Shown here one piece after another: positions 55,674 through 64,000 of a stretch of 64,000 nucleotides of DNA (the stretch's first letter is position 1; each line of letters begins with the position of its first letter). The position numbers and the translations under genes are program-made. This DNA comes from Modestobacter sp. L9-4 (lineage in GTDB: Bacteria; Actinomycetota; Actinomycetes; Mycobacteriales; Geodermatophilaceae). The stretch is taken from assembly GCF_019112525.1 (NCBI RefSeq), contig NZ_CP077800.1:1054001-1118000 (forward strand), given 5' to 3'. The notes beneath the pieces are model-generated. The model did not search any database. It was not told where the DNA came from and was given only the letters and a program-made list of their open reading frames with translations.

Positions 55674-56422
55674 CGCAGCTCCGGCTGGTCACCTTCAACG
55701 TCCACCACGGGGTGGGCGTCGACGGCCGGCACGATCTGGACCGGCTCACCCGGCTGCTGGCCGCCACCGACGCCGACCTGGTCTGCCTGCAGGAGGTCGA
55801 CCGGCACTTCGGCGCCCGCAGCGGGCACGCCGACCAGGCGCAGGAGCTCGCGCGGGCGCTGGGCCGGGACCTGGCCTTCGCCGCCTCCCTCGACGAGCCG
55901 GACGACGGCGGCGGACGGCGGCAGTACGGCAACGCGCTGCTGTCGCGCTTGCCGGTGCTGGACCACCAGGTGCACCGGCTGCCCGGGTCCGGGGAGCCGC
56001 GCACCGCCCTGCGCGCGGTGGTGGAGGTGGCCGGTGGCGGGCTGACCGTGCTCACCACCCACCTGGCCAACCGGTCCCGCCCCGACCGCGCCGCCCAGGC
56101 CGCGGTGCTCGCCGAGCTGGCCGGGTCGGACGGCGTCGTCGTGGGTGACCTCAACGCCGACGCCGGGGCGCCGGAGCTGGCGCCGCTGCGTGCCCGCCTC
56201 ACCGACGCCTGGACCGCCGCCCCCGACCGCGGTGACCAGTCGCGGCGGCTGTCGCTGCACCGGGGGCAGGGCTGCACCCACCCGGTGCGGCGCCCGCGGG
56301 TGCGCATCGACCAGGTGTGGGTGCCACCGGGCGTGGCGGTGACCGCGGCCCGGGTCCTGGACGGCTCGGCGGTCTCCGACCACCACCCGCTCCAGGTCGA
56401 CCTGTCGGTCACCCCCCGCTGA
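55670..56422 (+). CDS. Endonuclease/exonuclease/phosphatase (EEP) family hydrolase
   Basis: 250 residues with EEP motifs TFNVHHGVG, VCLQEVDR, GDLNAD and SDHHPLQVD, giving the Asn, Glu, Asp/Asn and Asp/His active site. Family members act on DNA, phosphoinositides or phosphodiesters. Cytoplasmic; no signal peptide. Translationally coupled to the PhoD-like phosphatase by a GTGA overlap, so the two phosphoester hydrolases may work on one pathway; the substrate is unknown. Confidence 0.9.
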   Translation: MTQLRLVTFNVHHGVGVDGRHDLDRLTRLLAATDADLVCLQEVDRHFGARSGHADQAQELARALGRDLAFAASLDEPDDGGGRRQYGNALLSRLPVLDHQVHRLPGSGEPRTALRAVVEVAGGGLTVLTTHLANRSRPDRAAQAAVLAELAGSDGVVVGDLNADAGAPELAPLRARLTDAWTAAPDRGDQSRRLSLHRGQGCTHPVRRPRVRIDQVWVPPGVAVTAARVLDGSAVSDHHPLQVDLSVTPR

Positions 56423-56457
56423 CCGGCAGGGCCGTCCCGACGAACACGGCCCGGCCC

Positions 56458-56518
56458 GGCCCCCTCGCAGGGGCCCGCGGCGCGCGGAGCGTGTCGTGGG
56501 GGGCGAGGGGGTCCTTCC
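56458..56518 (-). repeat. Dispersed stop-proximal palindromic element, copy C
   Basis: Begins directly after the smc TGA with GGAAGGACCCCCTCGCCCCC and ends GGGCCCCTGCGAGGGGGCC. The same two ends and a GCTCCGC middle also occur in copy D, 3.7 kb away. It lies in the 96-bp gap between the convergent EEP gene and smc and probably terminates smc. Confidence 0.8.
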
Positions 56519-59500
56519 TCAGGCGGTCTCGAGCTCGCGCAGTCGCTGGCTGATCACGCCGGTGATGCCGTCGCCGCGCATGCTCACGCCGTAGAGCGCG
56601 TCGGCGATCTCCATCGTCCGCTTCTGGTGCGTGATGATGATCAGCTGCGAGGTGTTCCGCAGCTGCTCGACGAGGGTGAGCAGCCGACCGAGGTTGACGT
56701 CGTCGAGGGCCGCCTCGACCTCGTCGAGCACGTAGAACGGCGAGGGCCGGGCGCGGAAGATCGCCACCAGCAGCGCGACCGCAGTCAGCGAGCGCTCGCC
56801 ACCGGACAGCAGCGACAGCCGCTTGACCTTCTTGCCCGGCGGCCGGGCCTCGATCTCCACGCCGGTGGTGAGCAGGTCCTCCGGGTCGGTGAGGAAGATC
56901 CGCCCCTCGCCGCCGGGGAACAGGGTGGCGAACACCAGCTCGAACTCGCGCTGGGTGTCGGCGAAGGCCTCGGCGAACACCTCGTGGATGCGCGCGTCGA
57001 CCTCGCGGACCACGGTCAGCAGGTCGCGGCGGGTGTTCTTCAGGTCCTCGAGCTGGGTGGCCAGGAAGGTGTGCCGCTCCTCCAGCGCCGCGAACTCCTC
57101 CAGCGCCAGCGGGTTGACCTTGCCCAGTGCGGCGAGGTCGCGCTCGGCGCGGGAGGCGCGCTGCTCCTGGGCGGCGCGGTCGTAGGGCACCGGCTGCGGC
57201 TCGGGCTCCCCCGCCGCCTCGGCTGCGGCCACCTGCGCCTGCGTGGGCGCGACCGGTGCGGCCGGGCCGTACTCGGCGAGCAGGGTGGGCAGGTCGACGC
57301 CGTACTCCTCGGCGGCGCGGGCCTCCAGCGCCTCGATCCGCAGCCGCTGCTCGGCGCGGGCCACCTCGTCGCGGTGCACCTCGTCGGTGAGCCGGTCGAG
57401 CTCGCCGGTGTGCTCCCTGACCCGGGCTCGCACCACCAGCAGCTCCGCCTCCCGGCCGGTGCGCGCCTCGGCCAGCGCGTCGCGCTCGGCGGCGGCCCGT
57501 GCCAGCGACGTCCCGAGGTGGGTCAGCGCCTCCTCGGCCCCTGCGCGCACCGCCGCGGCCACCCGGGCACCGCGCTCCCGGGCGACCCGGGCAGCGGCGG
57601 CCCGCTCACGGGCAGCGCGCTCGGACCGGGCCTGGCGGCGCAGCGACTCGGCGCGGCCGGACAGCGACCGGGCCCGCTCCTCGGCGGTGCGCACGGCCAG
57701 CCGTGCCTCGGTCTCGGCCTGCCGGGCGGCCGCCGCCTCGGCGCGCAGCCGGTCGCGGGCCTCGGTCGAGGGCTCCTCGTCGACCGGTGCCGCCTCGGCG
57801 GCGGCCAGTCGCTCCTCCAGCTCGGACAACCCGGTGAGCGCCTGCTCGCGGGCCTGCTCGGCGCGCACCCGGGCGGCGTCGAGCCGCTCGGCCTCGGCGA
57901 GCGCGGAGCGGGCGGCAGCGCCCAGCTCGGCCAGCTCGGCGGCGGCGGCGGACCGCGCCCGGTCCGACGCCTGCCGCGCGGTCAGCGCGGCGTCGACGTC
58001 AGCGGAGGCGGCGGTGGCGGTCTCCCGCGCCTCGGCGAGCTCGTCGGCCAGCCGGGCGGCGGCGGCCGCGGCCCGCTCCAGCCCGGCCGCGGCCTCCTCG
58101 ACCCGCGCCCGCACCTCCAGCCCGGAGGGGGCGTTGGCCTGACCGCCGACCGACCAGTCGGCACCCAGCAGGTCACCGCCCTCGGTGACCGCCCGCACCC
58201 GCGGGTGGACGCCGACCAGCGCGACGGCCGCGGGCAGGTCGGCGACGACGGCCACCCGCTCCAGCGCCCGGGCCAGCGCCGGCCCCAGCTCGGCCGGCGC
58301 CTCCAGCAGGTCCAGCGCCCAGCGCGCGCCGTCGGACAGCTCGGGCCAGCCGTCGCGGGAGACCGGGGGCAGCCCACCGGTGACCAGCAGCCCCGCGCGC
58401 CCGCCCGAGGTCTCGGCGAGGTGGGTGAGCACCCCGGCGGCCTCGGCGACCCCGGAGACGACGACGGCGTCGGCCAGCCCGCCCAGGGCGGCGGCGAGCG
58501 CGACCTCGGCGCCCGGGGTGACGGTCAGCCGGTCGGGCACCGGCCCGACGACCCCGGGCAGCCCGGCGGACAGCACCGCGGCCGCGCCGTCGGCCGGGGC
58601 GAGCCCGAGGGCGAGGGCGTCCCGGCGGGCCTGCCACCCGGCGCGGTCACGCTCGGCCGCGCGCTCGGCGGCGATCAGCTCGGTCACGGCAGCCGCAGCG
58701 GCGGTGTGGGCGGCACGGGCGGCGGCGTGGGCGGCCGAGAGGTCCTCGTCGCCACCGGCGTCGGTGTCCAGCTGGTCGCGCCGGGCGGCGAGCCGTTCCT
58801 CGGCGCCCTGGGCGCGGTCGGCGGCCTCGGCCGCGGCCACGGCCAACCGGTCGATCTCCGCGGCACCGGCCGCGGCCCGGGACCGACCGGCCGCCACCTG
58901 GCCCGACAACCGGGCCAGCTGCTCACGGCGGTCGGCCAGGGCACGGGCGGCGGCGACCAGTGCCCGCTCCGCGTCGGTGAGGGCGGCCTCGACGTCGGTG
59001 CGGACGGCGACCGCGGTGGCCAGCCGTTCCCGCTCGGCCGCCAGCGAGGTGGCCAGCTCCTGCTCGGTGGTCTCGATCCGCTCGGCCTCGGCGTCGAGCT
59101 GGTCGGGGTCGCGGCCCGCCGCCGCTGCGGGCGGCGCGGCGGCCAGGTGCCGGTGCCGCTCGGCGGCCAGCTGCCCGACCCCGCGGAACCGCTCGGCCAG
59201 CGTGGACAGCCGGTACCAGCTCTCCTGCGCCGCGGCCAGCACCGGGGCGTCGGCGGCCAGCTGCCGCTCCAGTGCGGACTCCGACCGGGCGGCGACGCCC
59301 AGCGCCGCCTCCACGGTGGCCCGGCGGGCGCGTGCCGCGGTCTCGTCGGCGATGTCGGCGTCCAGGGCGTCGCGCAGGCCGACGAGGTCGTCGGCGAGCA
59401 GCCGCAGCCGGGCGTCGCGCAGGTCGGCCTGGACGCCGGCGGCACGGCGGGCCACCTCGGCCTGCCGGCCCAGCGGCTTGAGCTGGCGGCGCAGCTCGGA

Positions 59501-60085
59501 GGTGAGGTCACCGAGCCGGTCGAGGTTGGCCTGCATCGCGTCGAGCTTGCGGAGGGCCTTCTCCTTGCGCTTGCGGTGCTTGAGGACCCCGGCGGCCTCC
59601 TCGACGAAGGCCCGGCGGTCCTCCGGCCGCCCGGACAGCACCGCGTCGAGCTGGCCCTGCCCGACGATGACGTGCATCTCGCGGCCGATGCCGGAGTCGC
59701 TGAGCAGCTCCTGGACGTCGAGCAGGCGCACCTTGTCGCCGTTGATCTCGTACTCGCTCTCACCGGAGCGGTACATCCGCCGGGTGATCGACACCTCGGT
59801 GTACTCGATCGGCAGCGCCCCGTCGGCGTTGTCGATCGTCAGCGTCACCTCGGCCCGGCCCAGGGCCTGGCGGCCGGCCGTGCCGGCGAAGATGACGTCC
59901 TCCATCTTGCCGCCGCGCAGGGTCTTCGCACCCTGCTCGCCGAGCACCCAGGCGATGGCGTCGACGACGTTGGACTTGCCCGAGCCGTTGGGCCCCACGA
60001 CGGCGGTGATGCCCGGCTCCAGCCGCAGCGTCGTCGGCGACGCGAAGGACTTGAAGCCCTTGAGCGTCAGGCTGGATAGGTGCAC
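56519..60085 (-). CDS. smc: Chromosome segregation ATPase SMC
   Basis: SMC condenses and segregates the chromosome with ScpA/ScpB. 1188 residues: HLSSLTLKGFKSFASPT, Walker A GPNGSGKSN near 32-40, two Ala/Glu/Arg-rich coiled coils (about 170-490 and 670-1000), a hinge near 505-650 (PGVVGPVPDRLTV), and a C-terminal ATPase half with LSLLSGGERSL and the Walker B region FYVLDEVEAALDD. Length is typical. GTG start at 60085. The following intergenic space holds copy C of the palindromic element. Confidence 0.97.
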   Translation of the reverse strand: MHLSSLTLKGFKSFASPTTLRLEPGITAVVGPNGSGKSNVVDAIAWVLGEQGAKTLRGGKMEDVIFAGTAGRQALGRAEVTLTIDNADGALPIEYTEVSITRRMYRSGESEYEINGDKVRLLDVQELLSDSGIGREMHVIVGQGQLDAVLSGRPEDRRAFVEEAAGVLKHRKRKEKALRKLDAMQANLDRLGDLTSELRRQLKPLGRQAEVARRAAGVQADLRDARLRLLADDLVGLRDALDADIADETAARARRATVEAALGVAARSESALERQLAADAPVLAAAQESWYRLSTLAERFRGVGQLAAERHRHLAAAPPAAAAGRDPDQLDAEAERIETTEQELATSLAAERERLATAVAVRTDVEAALTDAERALVAAARALADRREQLARLSGQVAAGRSRAAAGAAEIDRLAVAAAEAADRAQGAEERLAARRDQLDTDAGGDEDLSAAHAAARAAHTAAAAAVTELIAAERAAERDRAGWQARRDALALGLAPADGAAAVLSAGLPGVVGPVPDRLTVTPGAEVALAAALGGLADAVVVSGVAEAAGVLTHLAETSGGRAGLLVTGGLPPVSRDGWPELSDGARWALDLLEAPAELGPALARALERVAVVADLPAAVALVGVHPRVRAVTEGGDLLGADWSVGGQANAPSGLEVRARVEEAAAGLERAAAAAARLADELAEARETATAASADVDAALTARQASDRARSAAAAELAELGAAARSALAEAERLDAARVRAEQAREQALTGLSELEERLAAAEAAPVDEEPSTEARDRLRAEAAAARQAETEARLAVRTAEERARSLSGRAESLRRQARSERAARERAAAARVARERGARVAAAVRAGAEEALTHLGTSLARAAAERDALAEARTGREAELLVVRARVREHTGELDRLTDEVHRDEVARAEQRLRIEALEARAAEEYGVDLPTLLAEYGPAAPVAPTQAQVAAAEAAGEPEPQPVPYDRAAQEQRASRAERDLAALGKVNPLALEEFAALEERHTFLATQLEDLKNTRRDLLTVVREVDARIHEVFAEAFADTQREFELVFATLFPGGEGRIFLTDPEDLLTTGVEIEARPPGKKVKRLSLLSGGERSLTAVALLVAIFRARPSPFYVLDEVEAALDDVNLGRLLTLVEQLRNTSQLIIITHQKRTMEIADALYGVSMRGDGITGVISQRLRELETA

Positions 60086-60128
60086 ACAGCGACCCTAACC
60101 ACACCCACCGACAGCATCACGCGCCTCC

Positions 60129-60188
60129 GGCCCTCTCGCAGGGCCCCGCGGCGAGCGGAGCGGGTCGTGGGGGGCGAGGGGTCCTTGT
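60129..60188 (-). repeat. Dispersed stop-proximal palindromic element, copy D
   Basis: Directly after the TGA of the 63-residue gene: ACAAGGACCCCTCGCCCCCC at the near end and GGGGCCCTGCGAGAGGGCC at the far end, with a middle of CTCCGCTCGCCGC. It differs from copy C by few bases and one missing C. Confidence 0.8.
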
Positions 60189-60380
60189 TCAGGCGAGGAC
60201 GGCGGAGGCCTGCTCGTCGGCCATGGTGAGCAGCTCGCGGGCGATGGCGTCGTTGCGCTCGGCGCGCAGCACGGCCAGCTCCGCCTCGAGGCGGCGGACC
60301 TGCGCCCGCAGTGCGGCGTTCTCCGCGGCCATGCGCATCTCGTGCGGGGCGACGACGGAACCGAACAGGGCCTTGGCCAT
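60189..60380 (-). CDS. Small coiled-coil protein
   Basis: 63 residues: AKALFGSVVAPHEMRMAAEN, then a heptad-like helix (LRAQVRRLEAELAVLRAERN) and an Ala-rich end. No family name recognised, though short coiled-coil proteins starting MAKAL occur in actinobacteria as I recall. The ATG at 60380 is preferred over one six codons upstream because the AKAL start is the conserved-looking one. It lies between smc and acyP on the same strand. Confidence 0.7.
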   Translation of the reverse strand: MAKALFGSVVAPHEMRMAAENAALRAQVRRLEAELAVLRAERNDAIARELLTMADEQASAVLA

Positions 60381-60528
60381 GACTGCGCGGCCTCTCACTG
60401 CAGAAGGGGTCCCGGTGCACCGCCGCGGGGGCGGTCTGCCTGGGCTGACGACCTCAGGGTGACACCGGTCCCGACCGGGGTCAACGGCACGGCCGGGGCC
60501 TCACCGTGTCGGGCAGATGTCGTCTTCG

Positions 60529-60801
60529 TCACCCCACGGTGAAGCCGGACACCGCCTGCACGGTCTCCTCGCGGGTCTCGACGCCGCTCACCGACCCCGG
60601 CGCCGACGCCCCGGTGACCTCGGCGAGCACCGCCCGGACGTCGTCCGCCGGCCCCTCGAGCACGACCTCGACCCGCCCGTCGGGGAGGTTGGTCGCCGAC
60701 CCGGTGAGACCCCGGGCGGTGGCCGCCTGGCGGACCGACCACCGGTACCCCACGCCCTGCACGTGCCCGGACACCAGGGCGACGACCCGGACGGCGCTCA
60801 C
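60529..60801 (-). CDS. acyP: Acylphosphatase
   Basis: 90 residues, the family length. [18 protein letters not shown] contains the phosphate loop and catalytic Arg, [15 protein letters not shown] the catalytic Asn. Hydrolyses carboxyl-phosphate bonds. GTG start at 60801 overlaps the fpg stop (GTGA). In M. tuberculosis acyP also lies between fpg and smc (Rv2922A). Confidence 0.95.
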   Translation of the reverse strand: MSAVRVVALVSGHVQGVGYRWSVRQAATARGLTGSATNLPDGRVEVVLEGPADDVRAVLAEVTGASAPGSVSGVETREETVQAVSGFTVG

Positions 60802-61676
60802 GTGCGGCGGGCCCGCGGGCGGGGCTGGCACTGCGGGCAGGAGTAGCTGGAGCGGTTCATGAACGACTCGCGGCGGATCGGGGTGCCGCACCGCGGGCAC
60901 GGGCGGTCGAGCTGTCCGTAGACGGCCAGGTGCCGGGAGAAGTAGCCGCTCTGGCCGTTGACGTCGACGTAGAGCGAGTCGAACGACGTCCCGCCCTGGG
61001 CCAGGCTCTGCCCGAGCACGTCGCGGATGCCCTCGAGCAGGTCGACGACCTGCGCGCGGGTGAGCTTGTCGGTGGGGCGGGCACCGTGCAGCCGGGCGCG
61101 CCACAGCGACTCGTCGGCGTAGATGTTGCCGACCCCGCCGATCAGCGTCTGGTCCAGCAGGGCGCGCTTGACCTCGGTGTGCCGCCGGCGCAGGGCGGCG
61201 CTGAACGCGTCGACGTCGAAACCGGGGTCCAGCGGGTCGATGGCGATGTGCGCCAGCCGCGGCGGGACGTCGTCGCCGCCGGGGGCGTCCTCCACGGCCA
61301 GGCCGCCGAAGGTGCGCTGGTCGACGAAGCGCAGTTCGCGGCCGCCGTCGGTGAACCGGAAGCGCGCCCGCAGGTGCACCTCGTCGGGCTCCTCGGGCTT
61401 TTCCACGAGCAGCTGGCCGCTCATGCCCAGGTGGGCGACCAGCGCACGCTCCGACGGGCTGCCGTCGGACTCGGCCAGGGGCAGCCACAGGTACTTGCCG
61501 CGCCGGTGGGCGGCGGTGAGGGTGCGGCCGGTCAGGGTGGCGGCGAAGTGCTCGGCGCCCTCCAGGTGGCGCCGGACCGCGCGCGGGTGGCGCACCTCGA
61601 CCTCGGCGATCGTGCGGCCGGCGACCCAGCGCGCCAGCCCGCGGCGCACCACCTCGACCTCGGGCAGCTCGGGCAC
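60798..61676 (-). CDS. fpg: Formamidopyrimidine-DNA glycosylase
   Basis: Fpg/MutM excises 8-oxoguanine and FapyG. 292 residues: [13 protein letters not shown] with catalytic Pro1 and Glu2, the lysine in RGKYLWLPL, the helix-two-turn-helix with [19 protein letters not shown], and a C-terminal zinc finger CPRCGTPI...SYSCPQCQ. Three bases separate it from rnc upstream; it overlaps acyP by four. Confidence 0.97.
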   Translation of the reverse strand: MPELPEVEVVRRGLARWVAGRTIAEVEVRHPRAVRRHLEGAEHFAATLTGRTLTAAHRRGKYLWLPLAESDGSPSERALVAHLGMSGQLLVEKPEEPDEVHLRARFRFTDGGRELRFVDQRTFGGLAVEDAPGGDDVPPRLAHIAIDPLDPGFDVDAFSAALRRRHTEVKRALLDQTLIGGVGNIYADESLWRARLHGARPTDKLTRAQVVDLLEGIRDVLGQSLAQGGTSFDSLYVDVNGQSGYFSRHLAVYGQLDRPCPRCGTPIRRESFMNRSSYSCPQCQPRPRARRT

Positions 61677-61679
61677 GGG

Positions 61680-62513
61680 TCAGCCCGCCGTCGGTCCGCC
61701 GTCGGCGGTCGCGGCCGCGTCGGCGGACAGTGCCCGCCACGCGGCCTCGGCGGCCTCCTGCTCAGCGGCCTTCTTGGTGCGGCCGCGGCCGGAACCACGG
61801 ACCTGCCCGGCGAGCAGCACGTCGGCGGTGAAGGTCTTGGCGTGGTCGGGGCCCTCGTCGGCGACGTCGTAGACCGGCGCACCGAGCCCGAGGGAGGCGC
61901 CGAGCTCCTGCAGGCTGGTCTTCCAGTCCAGGCCGGCGCCGCGGGTGGCCGACTCGGCCAGGAGCGGGTCGAAGAGCCGGTGGACGATCGCCGAGGCGGT
62001 GTCCAGGCCCCGGCCCAGGTGGACGGCACCCAGCAGCGCCTCGAGGGCGTCGGCCAGGATCGAGTCCTTCTCCCGGCCACCGGTGGCCTGCTCGCCACGG
62101 CCGAGCAGCAGGTGCGGGCCGATGCCGCCCTCGCCGAGGGCACGCGAGACCCGCGCCAGCGAGGTCATGTTGACCACCGAGGCGCGCAGCTTCGCCAGCT
62201 GCCCCTCGGGCAGGTCGGGGTGGCTGCGGTACAGCTCGTCGGTGACGACGAGCCCCAGCACCGAGTCGCCCAGGAACTCCAGGCGCTCGTTGGTGGGCAG
62301 GCCGCCGTGCTCGTAGGCGTAGGACCGGTGGGTCAGCGCCAGGCGGAGCAGGTCGGCGGGGAGCTCGACGCCGAGGGCGTCGACCAGCCAGGCGGCGGCA
62401 CGCTGCAGGTGCTCACCGTCCGTGGACGTGCGACCACCGGCGTTCCCGGAGCGGGCTCCCCCGGAAGGGAGGCCCGCCGCCGGGGACGCCGGTGCGGTGG
62501 TCGGCTGCGCCAC
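61680..62513 (-). CDS. rnc: Ribonuclease III
   Basis: Cuts double-stranded RNA, including the rRNA precursor. 277 residues: catalytic signature [18 protein letters not shown], second acidic pair in [15 protein letters not shown], and a dsRNA-binding domain with [16 protein letters not shown]. About 35 N-terminal Ala/Ser/Gly residues are extra. It is between rpmF and fpg in the conserved order DUF177-rpmF-rnc-fpg. Confidence 0.97.
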   Translation of the reverse strand: MAQPTTAPASPAAGLPSGGARSGNAGGRTSTDGEHLQRAAAWLVDALGVELPADLLRLALTHRSYAYEHGGLPTNERLEFLGDSVLGLVVTDELYRSHPDLPEGQLAKLRASVVNMTSLARVSRALGEGGIGPHLLLGRGEQATGGREKDSILADALEALLGAVHLGRGLDTASAIVHRLFDPLLAESATRGAGLDWKTSLQELGASLGLGAPVYDVADEGPDHAKTFTADVLLAGQVRGSGRGRTKKAAEQEAAEAAWRALSADAAATADGGPTAG

Positions 62514-62530
62514 GCTGGGAGGACCGGGGA

Positions 62531-62710
62531 TCAGACCGCGAGGACCTGACGACCGTCGTGCTGACCGCAGGTCGGGCAGGCGATGTGCGGCGGCTTCAGC
62601 TCACGGCAGGCCGGGTTGGGGCAGGGCGCGAGCGTGGGGGCCGTGGCCTTCCACTGCGACCGACGGGCCCGGGTGTTGGACCGGGACATCTTCCTCTTCG
62701 GAACGGCCAC
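62531..62710 (-). CDS. rpmF: 50S ribosomal protein L32, zinc-binding form
   Basis: 59 residues too short for many gene callers: [20 protein letters not shown], then CPNPACREL and CPTCGQHDG. The four Cys form the zinc knuckle, so this is the zinc-dependent (C+) paralogue. GTG start at 62710, just after the DUF177 stop, and 17 bp before the rnc start. Read from the sequence by hand. Confidence 0.95.
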   Translation of the reverse strand: MAVPKRKMSRSNTRARRSQWKATAPTLAPCPNPACRELKPPHIACPTCGQHDGRQVLAV

Positions 62711-62711
62711 G

Positions 62712-63440
62712 TCAGTTCTCCTCTGTGTTGGTGCGGCTGGCGGACCCCGGCTGGGGTCGATCCGCGCTGTCGGTGGTGTCGGGGACGGCGAGACGGGCGA
62801 GCCCGGCCCACCGGGGGTCGATGACCTCGTGCGAGTGGTCGGCCGGCAGGTCGTCGAGCCGCTCGCCGCAGTCGACGCACAGGCCGGCGCAGTCGGGCGT
62901 GCACGTCGGGGACAGCGGCAGGGTCAGGACGACGGTGTCCCGGACCAGCGGCGCGAGGTCGAGGAACTCGCCGTCGATGCGGCGCACCTCGTCCTCCTCG
63001 CTGGTGGCCTCGGTGGTGCTCCCCGCGTAGGCGTAGAGCTCCTGGACGTCGAGGGTGAGCGTGTCCTCGAGCGGGTCGAGGCAGCGCGCGCACTGGCCGG
63101 TCACCGGGAGCTCGACCCGGCCGGAGACCAGGACGCCCTCCATGACCGACTCCAGCCGCAGGTCCAGGTGGACCGGGGCGCCCTCGGGCACGCCGATCAT
63201 CTCCACGCCCCAGCCGGCCTGAGCGGGGATGGTCTTGTCCCACTCGCGCATGCTGCCGGCCCGGCGGCCGAGCTCGCGGAGGTCGACCTTCCAGGCCTTG
63301 TCCAACGCCTTCTCGGCGGCCGTGCGGGGGGTGGTGTCGTGAGTGGTGTCGACGGGGTCGCCAGCAGGGCGCCGGGCGTCGGAGGACGCGGCGCCACGGG
63401 CGGGCAGGTGCGCAGCAGGCATGTCGGTACTCGTCGTCAT
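62712..63440 (-). CDS. DUF177 (YceD) family protein
   Basis: 242 residues. DUF177 marks: [14 protein letters not shown] at the start, [18 protein letters not shown] with CxxC, and a late [17 protein letters not shown]ys cluster. YceD/DUF177 proteins accompany rpmF almost everywhere and are linked to 23S rRNA or L32 assembly. The stop is one base before the rpmF GTG, giving tight coupling. I take the ATG at 63440; the frame is open to 63491. Confidence 0.93.
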   Translation of the reverse strand: MTTSTDMPAAHLPARGAASSDARRPAGDPVDTTHDTTPRTAAEKALDKAWKVDLRELGRRAGSMREWDKTIPAQAGWGVEMIGVPEGAPVHLDLRLESVMEGVLVSGRVELPVTGQCARCLDPLEDTLTLDVQELYAYAGSTTEATSEEDEVRRIDGEFLDLAPLVRDTVVLTLPLSPTCTPDCAGLCVDCGERLDDLPADHSHEVIDPRWAGLARLAVPDTTDSADRPQPGSASRTNTEEN

Positions 63441-63628
63441 CGTCGGTGGGTTCGCCGGCGCGGGGCACCGCGCAGGGAAGGCGCGTGGCACAGCAGCAGC
63501 CGGACAGTGGGCCAGCCTACCCGACGCCGGAACGCCGTCCTCAGGACGGCGGGACGGTCAGGGGCCGGCAGGTCCACGGCGGGGCCGTGCGGTGACCGTG
63601 GGCCCGGGGTGGCTGGATGCCGCCCGGG

Positions 63629-64000
63629 TCAGGGTGACCGCAAGTTGGTGCGCGCCTTCTCCACCGAACGTGTCATGTGCGCGAGCGTGTTCCCGAAGTC
63701 GGCGAGCCGGCTGTCGACGTACTCGTCGACCTCGGCCCGCATCCGGGCCACCTCGGCGGCGGTCTGCGCGCCGAGCTCGTCGGCCCGGTCGACGGCGCTG
63801 CGGTAGACCTCGGTCTCGGCCAGCAGCCGCTCGTGCTCGGCCTGCCCGGCGGCGATGAGCTCGGCGTGCTGGGCGTGGGCGTCGGCGAGCAGCTGCTCGT
63901 GCAGCTCGCGCGCCTCGGCGACGATCGCCTCCGCCTCGGCCTCGGCCTGGCGGAGCAGGTCGTCGGCCTGGGCCTGGGCCTGGCCGAGCACCTCGTCGCG
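63629..64000 (-). CDS. sepIVA: SepIVA-like DivIVA-domain septation protein, N-terminus outside the window
   Basis: The last 123 residues are visible; the frame continues past 64000. The segment is almost pure coiled coil rich in Ala/Glu/Gln (AQADDLLRQAEAEAEAIVAE, later YVDSRLADFGNTLAHMTRSV). The place upstream of DUF177-rpmF-rnc-fpg matches Rv2927c, SepIVA, which is needed for septation in mycobacteria. The Ala/Glu coiled coil can also be mislabelled as ATP synthase subunit B. A 188-bp gap without visible features lies between it and the DUF177 gene. Confidence 0.82.
   Translation of the reverse strand, partial: RDEVLGQAQAQADDLLRQAEAEAEAIVAEARELHEQLLADAHAQHAELIAAGQAEHERLLAETEVYRSAVDRADELGAQTAAEVARMRAEVDEYVDSRLADFGNTLAHMTRSVEKARTNLRSP

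Overview
The window is chromosomal DNA from a very GC-rich actinobacterium. Nearly every gene is a housekeeping gene with strong third-position G/C. A WhiG-type sigma factor, an LAxTG-anchored wall protein, a SepIVA-like septation protein, a DUF2631 protein and DUF4439/DUF2469 proteins are all actinobacterial markers. Gene order follows, from memory, the Mycobacterium tuberculosis interval from about Rv2839c (infB) to Rv2927c (sepIVA), with some blocks lost or moved (proS lies beside rpsP here). A Geodermatophilaceae-like host (Blastococcus, Modestobacter, Geodermatophilus) is my inference from gene content and composition; it is not proved.

Layout. 1-4.2 kb: translation/transcription operon rimP-nusA-rnpM-infB (minus strand; infB runs off the left edge). 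4.3-5.4 kb: a Tat-type lipoprotein and a DUF4439 ferritin-like protein. 5.4-12.3 kb: isoprenoid and envelope cluster, in transcription order dxr-rip1-ispG-GNAT-penicillin-binding lipoprotein. 12.4-15.2 kb: DUF2631 protein, LAxTG wall protein and an LCP ligase on the plus strand. 15.2-21.3 kb: VIT transporter, rlmN, a repeat-rich Pro/Ala/Val membrane protein, a SpoU methylase and a DUF952-GNAT fusion. 21.3-26.4 kb: rpsB-[tsf missing]-pyrH-frr-cdsA. 26.7-33.4 kb: M23 peptidase, DUF4262 protein, GNAT, whiG, xerC, dprA, comM, yraN. 33.5-41.7 kb: DUF2469 protein, rnhB, lepB, rplS, Nudix, trmD, rimM, khpA, rpsP, VOC protein, rraB, proS. 41.8-49.4 kb: amidohydrolase, ffh, small zinc-ribbon protein, glnD, and amt-glnB. 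49.7-56.4 kb: nickel/cobalt permease, PAS-GAF-SpoIIE phosphatase, ftsY, PhoD-like phosphatase and an EEP hydrolase. 56.5-64 kb: sepIVA, DUF177, rpmF, rnc, fpg, acyP, a 63-residue coiled-coil protein and smc.

The genes cover protein synthesis (infB, rpsB, frr, rplS, rpsP, rpmF, proS), rRNA/tRNA maturation (rimM, rimP, trmD, rlmN, rnc, khpA, rnpM), protein export (ffh, ftsY, lepB), envelope assembly (dxr/ispG isoprenoids, cdsA phospholipids, PBP, LCP, LAxTG protein), nitrogen sensing (amt, glnB, glnD) and chromosome maintenance (smc, xerC, dprA, fpg, rnhB).

The strongest anomaly is at about 24.19-25.30 kb. Where tsf (EF-Ts) should lie between rpsB and pyrH there is roughly 1.1 kb of low-GC, low-complexity, non-coding sequence. 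Its last 363 bases contain only two C residues. A Shine-Dalgarno-like remnant sits at the rpsB-side edge. I read this most likely as corrupted sequence or assembly over tsf rather than biology. Other structure beyond the genes: a dispersed palindromic element placed directly after stop codons (clear copies near 7.4, 9.7, 56.5 and 60.1 kb; a degenerate one at 21.3 kb), palindromes that carry both stop codons of convergent gene pairs (15.15 and 27.81 kb), and a pseudoknot-like leader before rplS. I saw no rRNA, tRNA, CRISPR array, insertion sequence or prophage. I did not find a clearly new multi-gene system.
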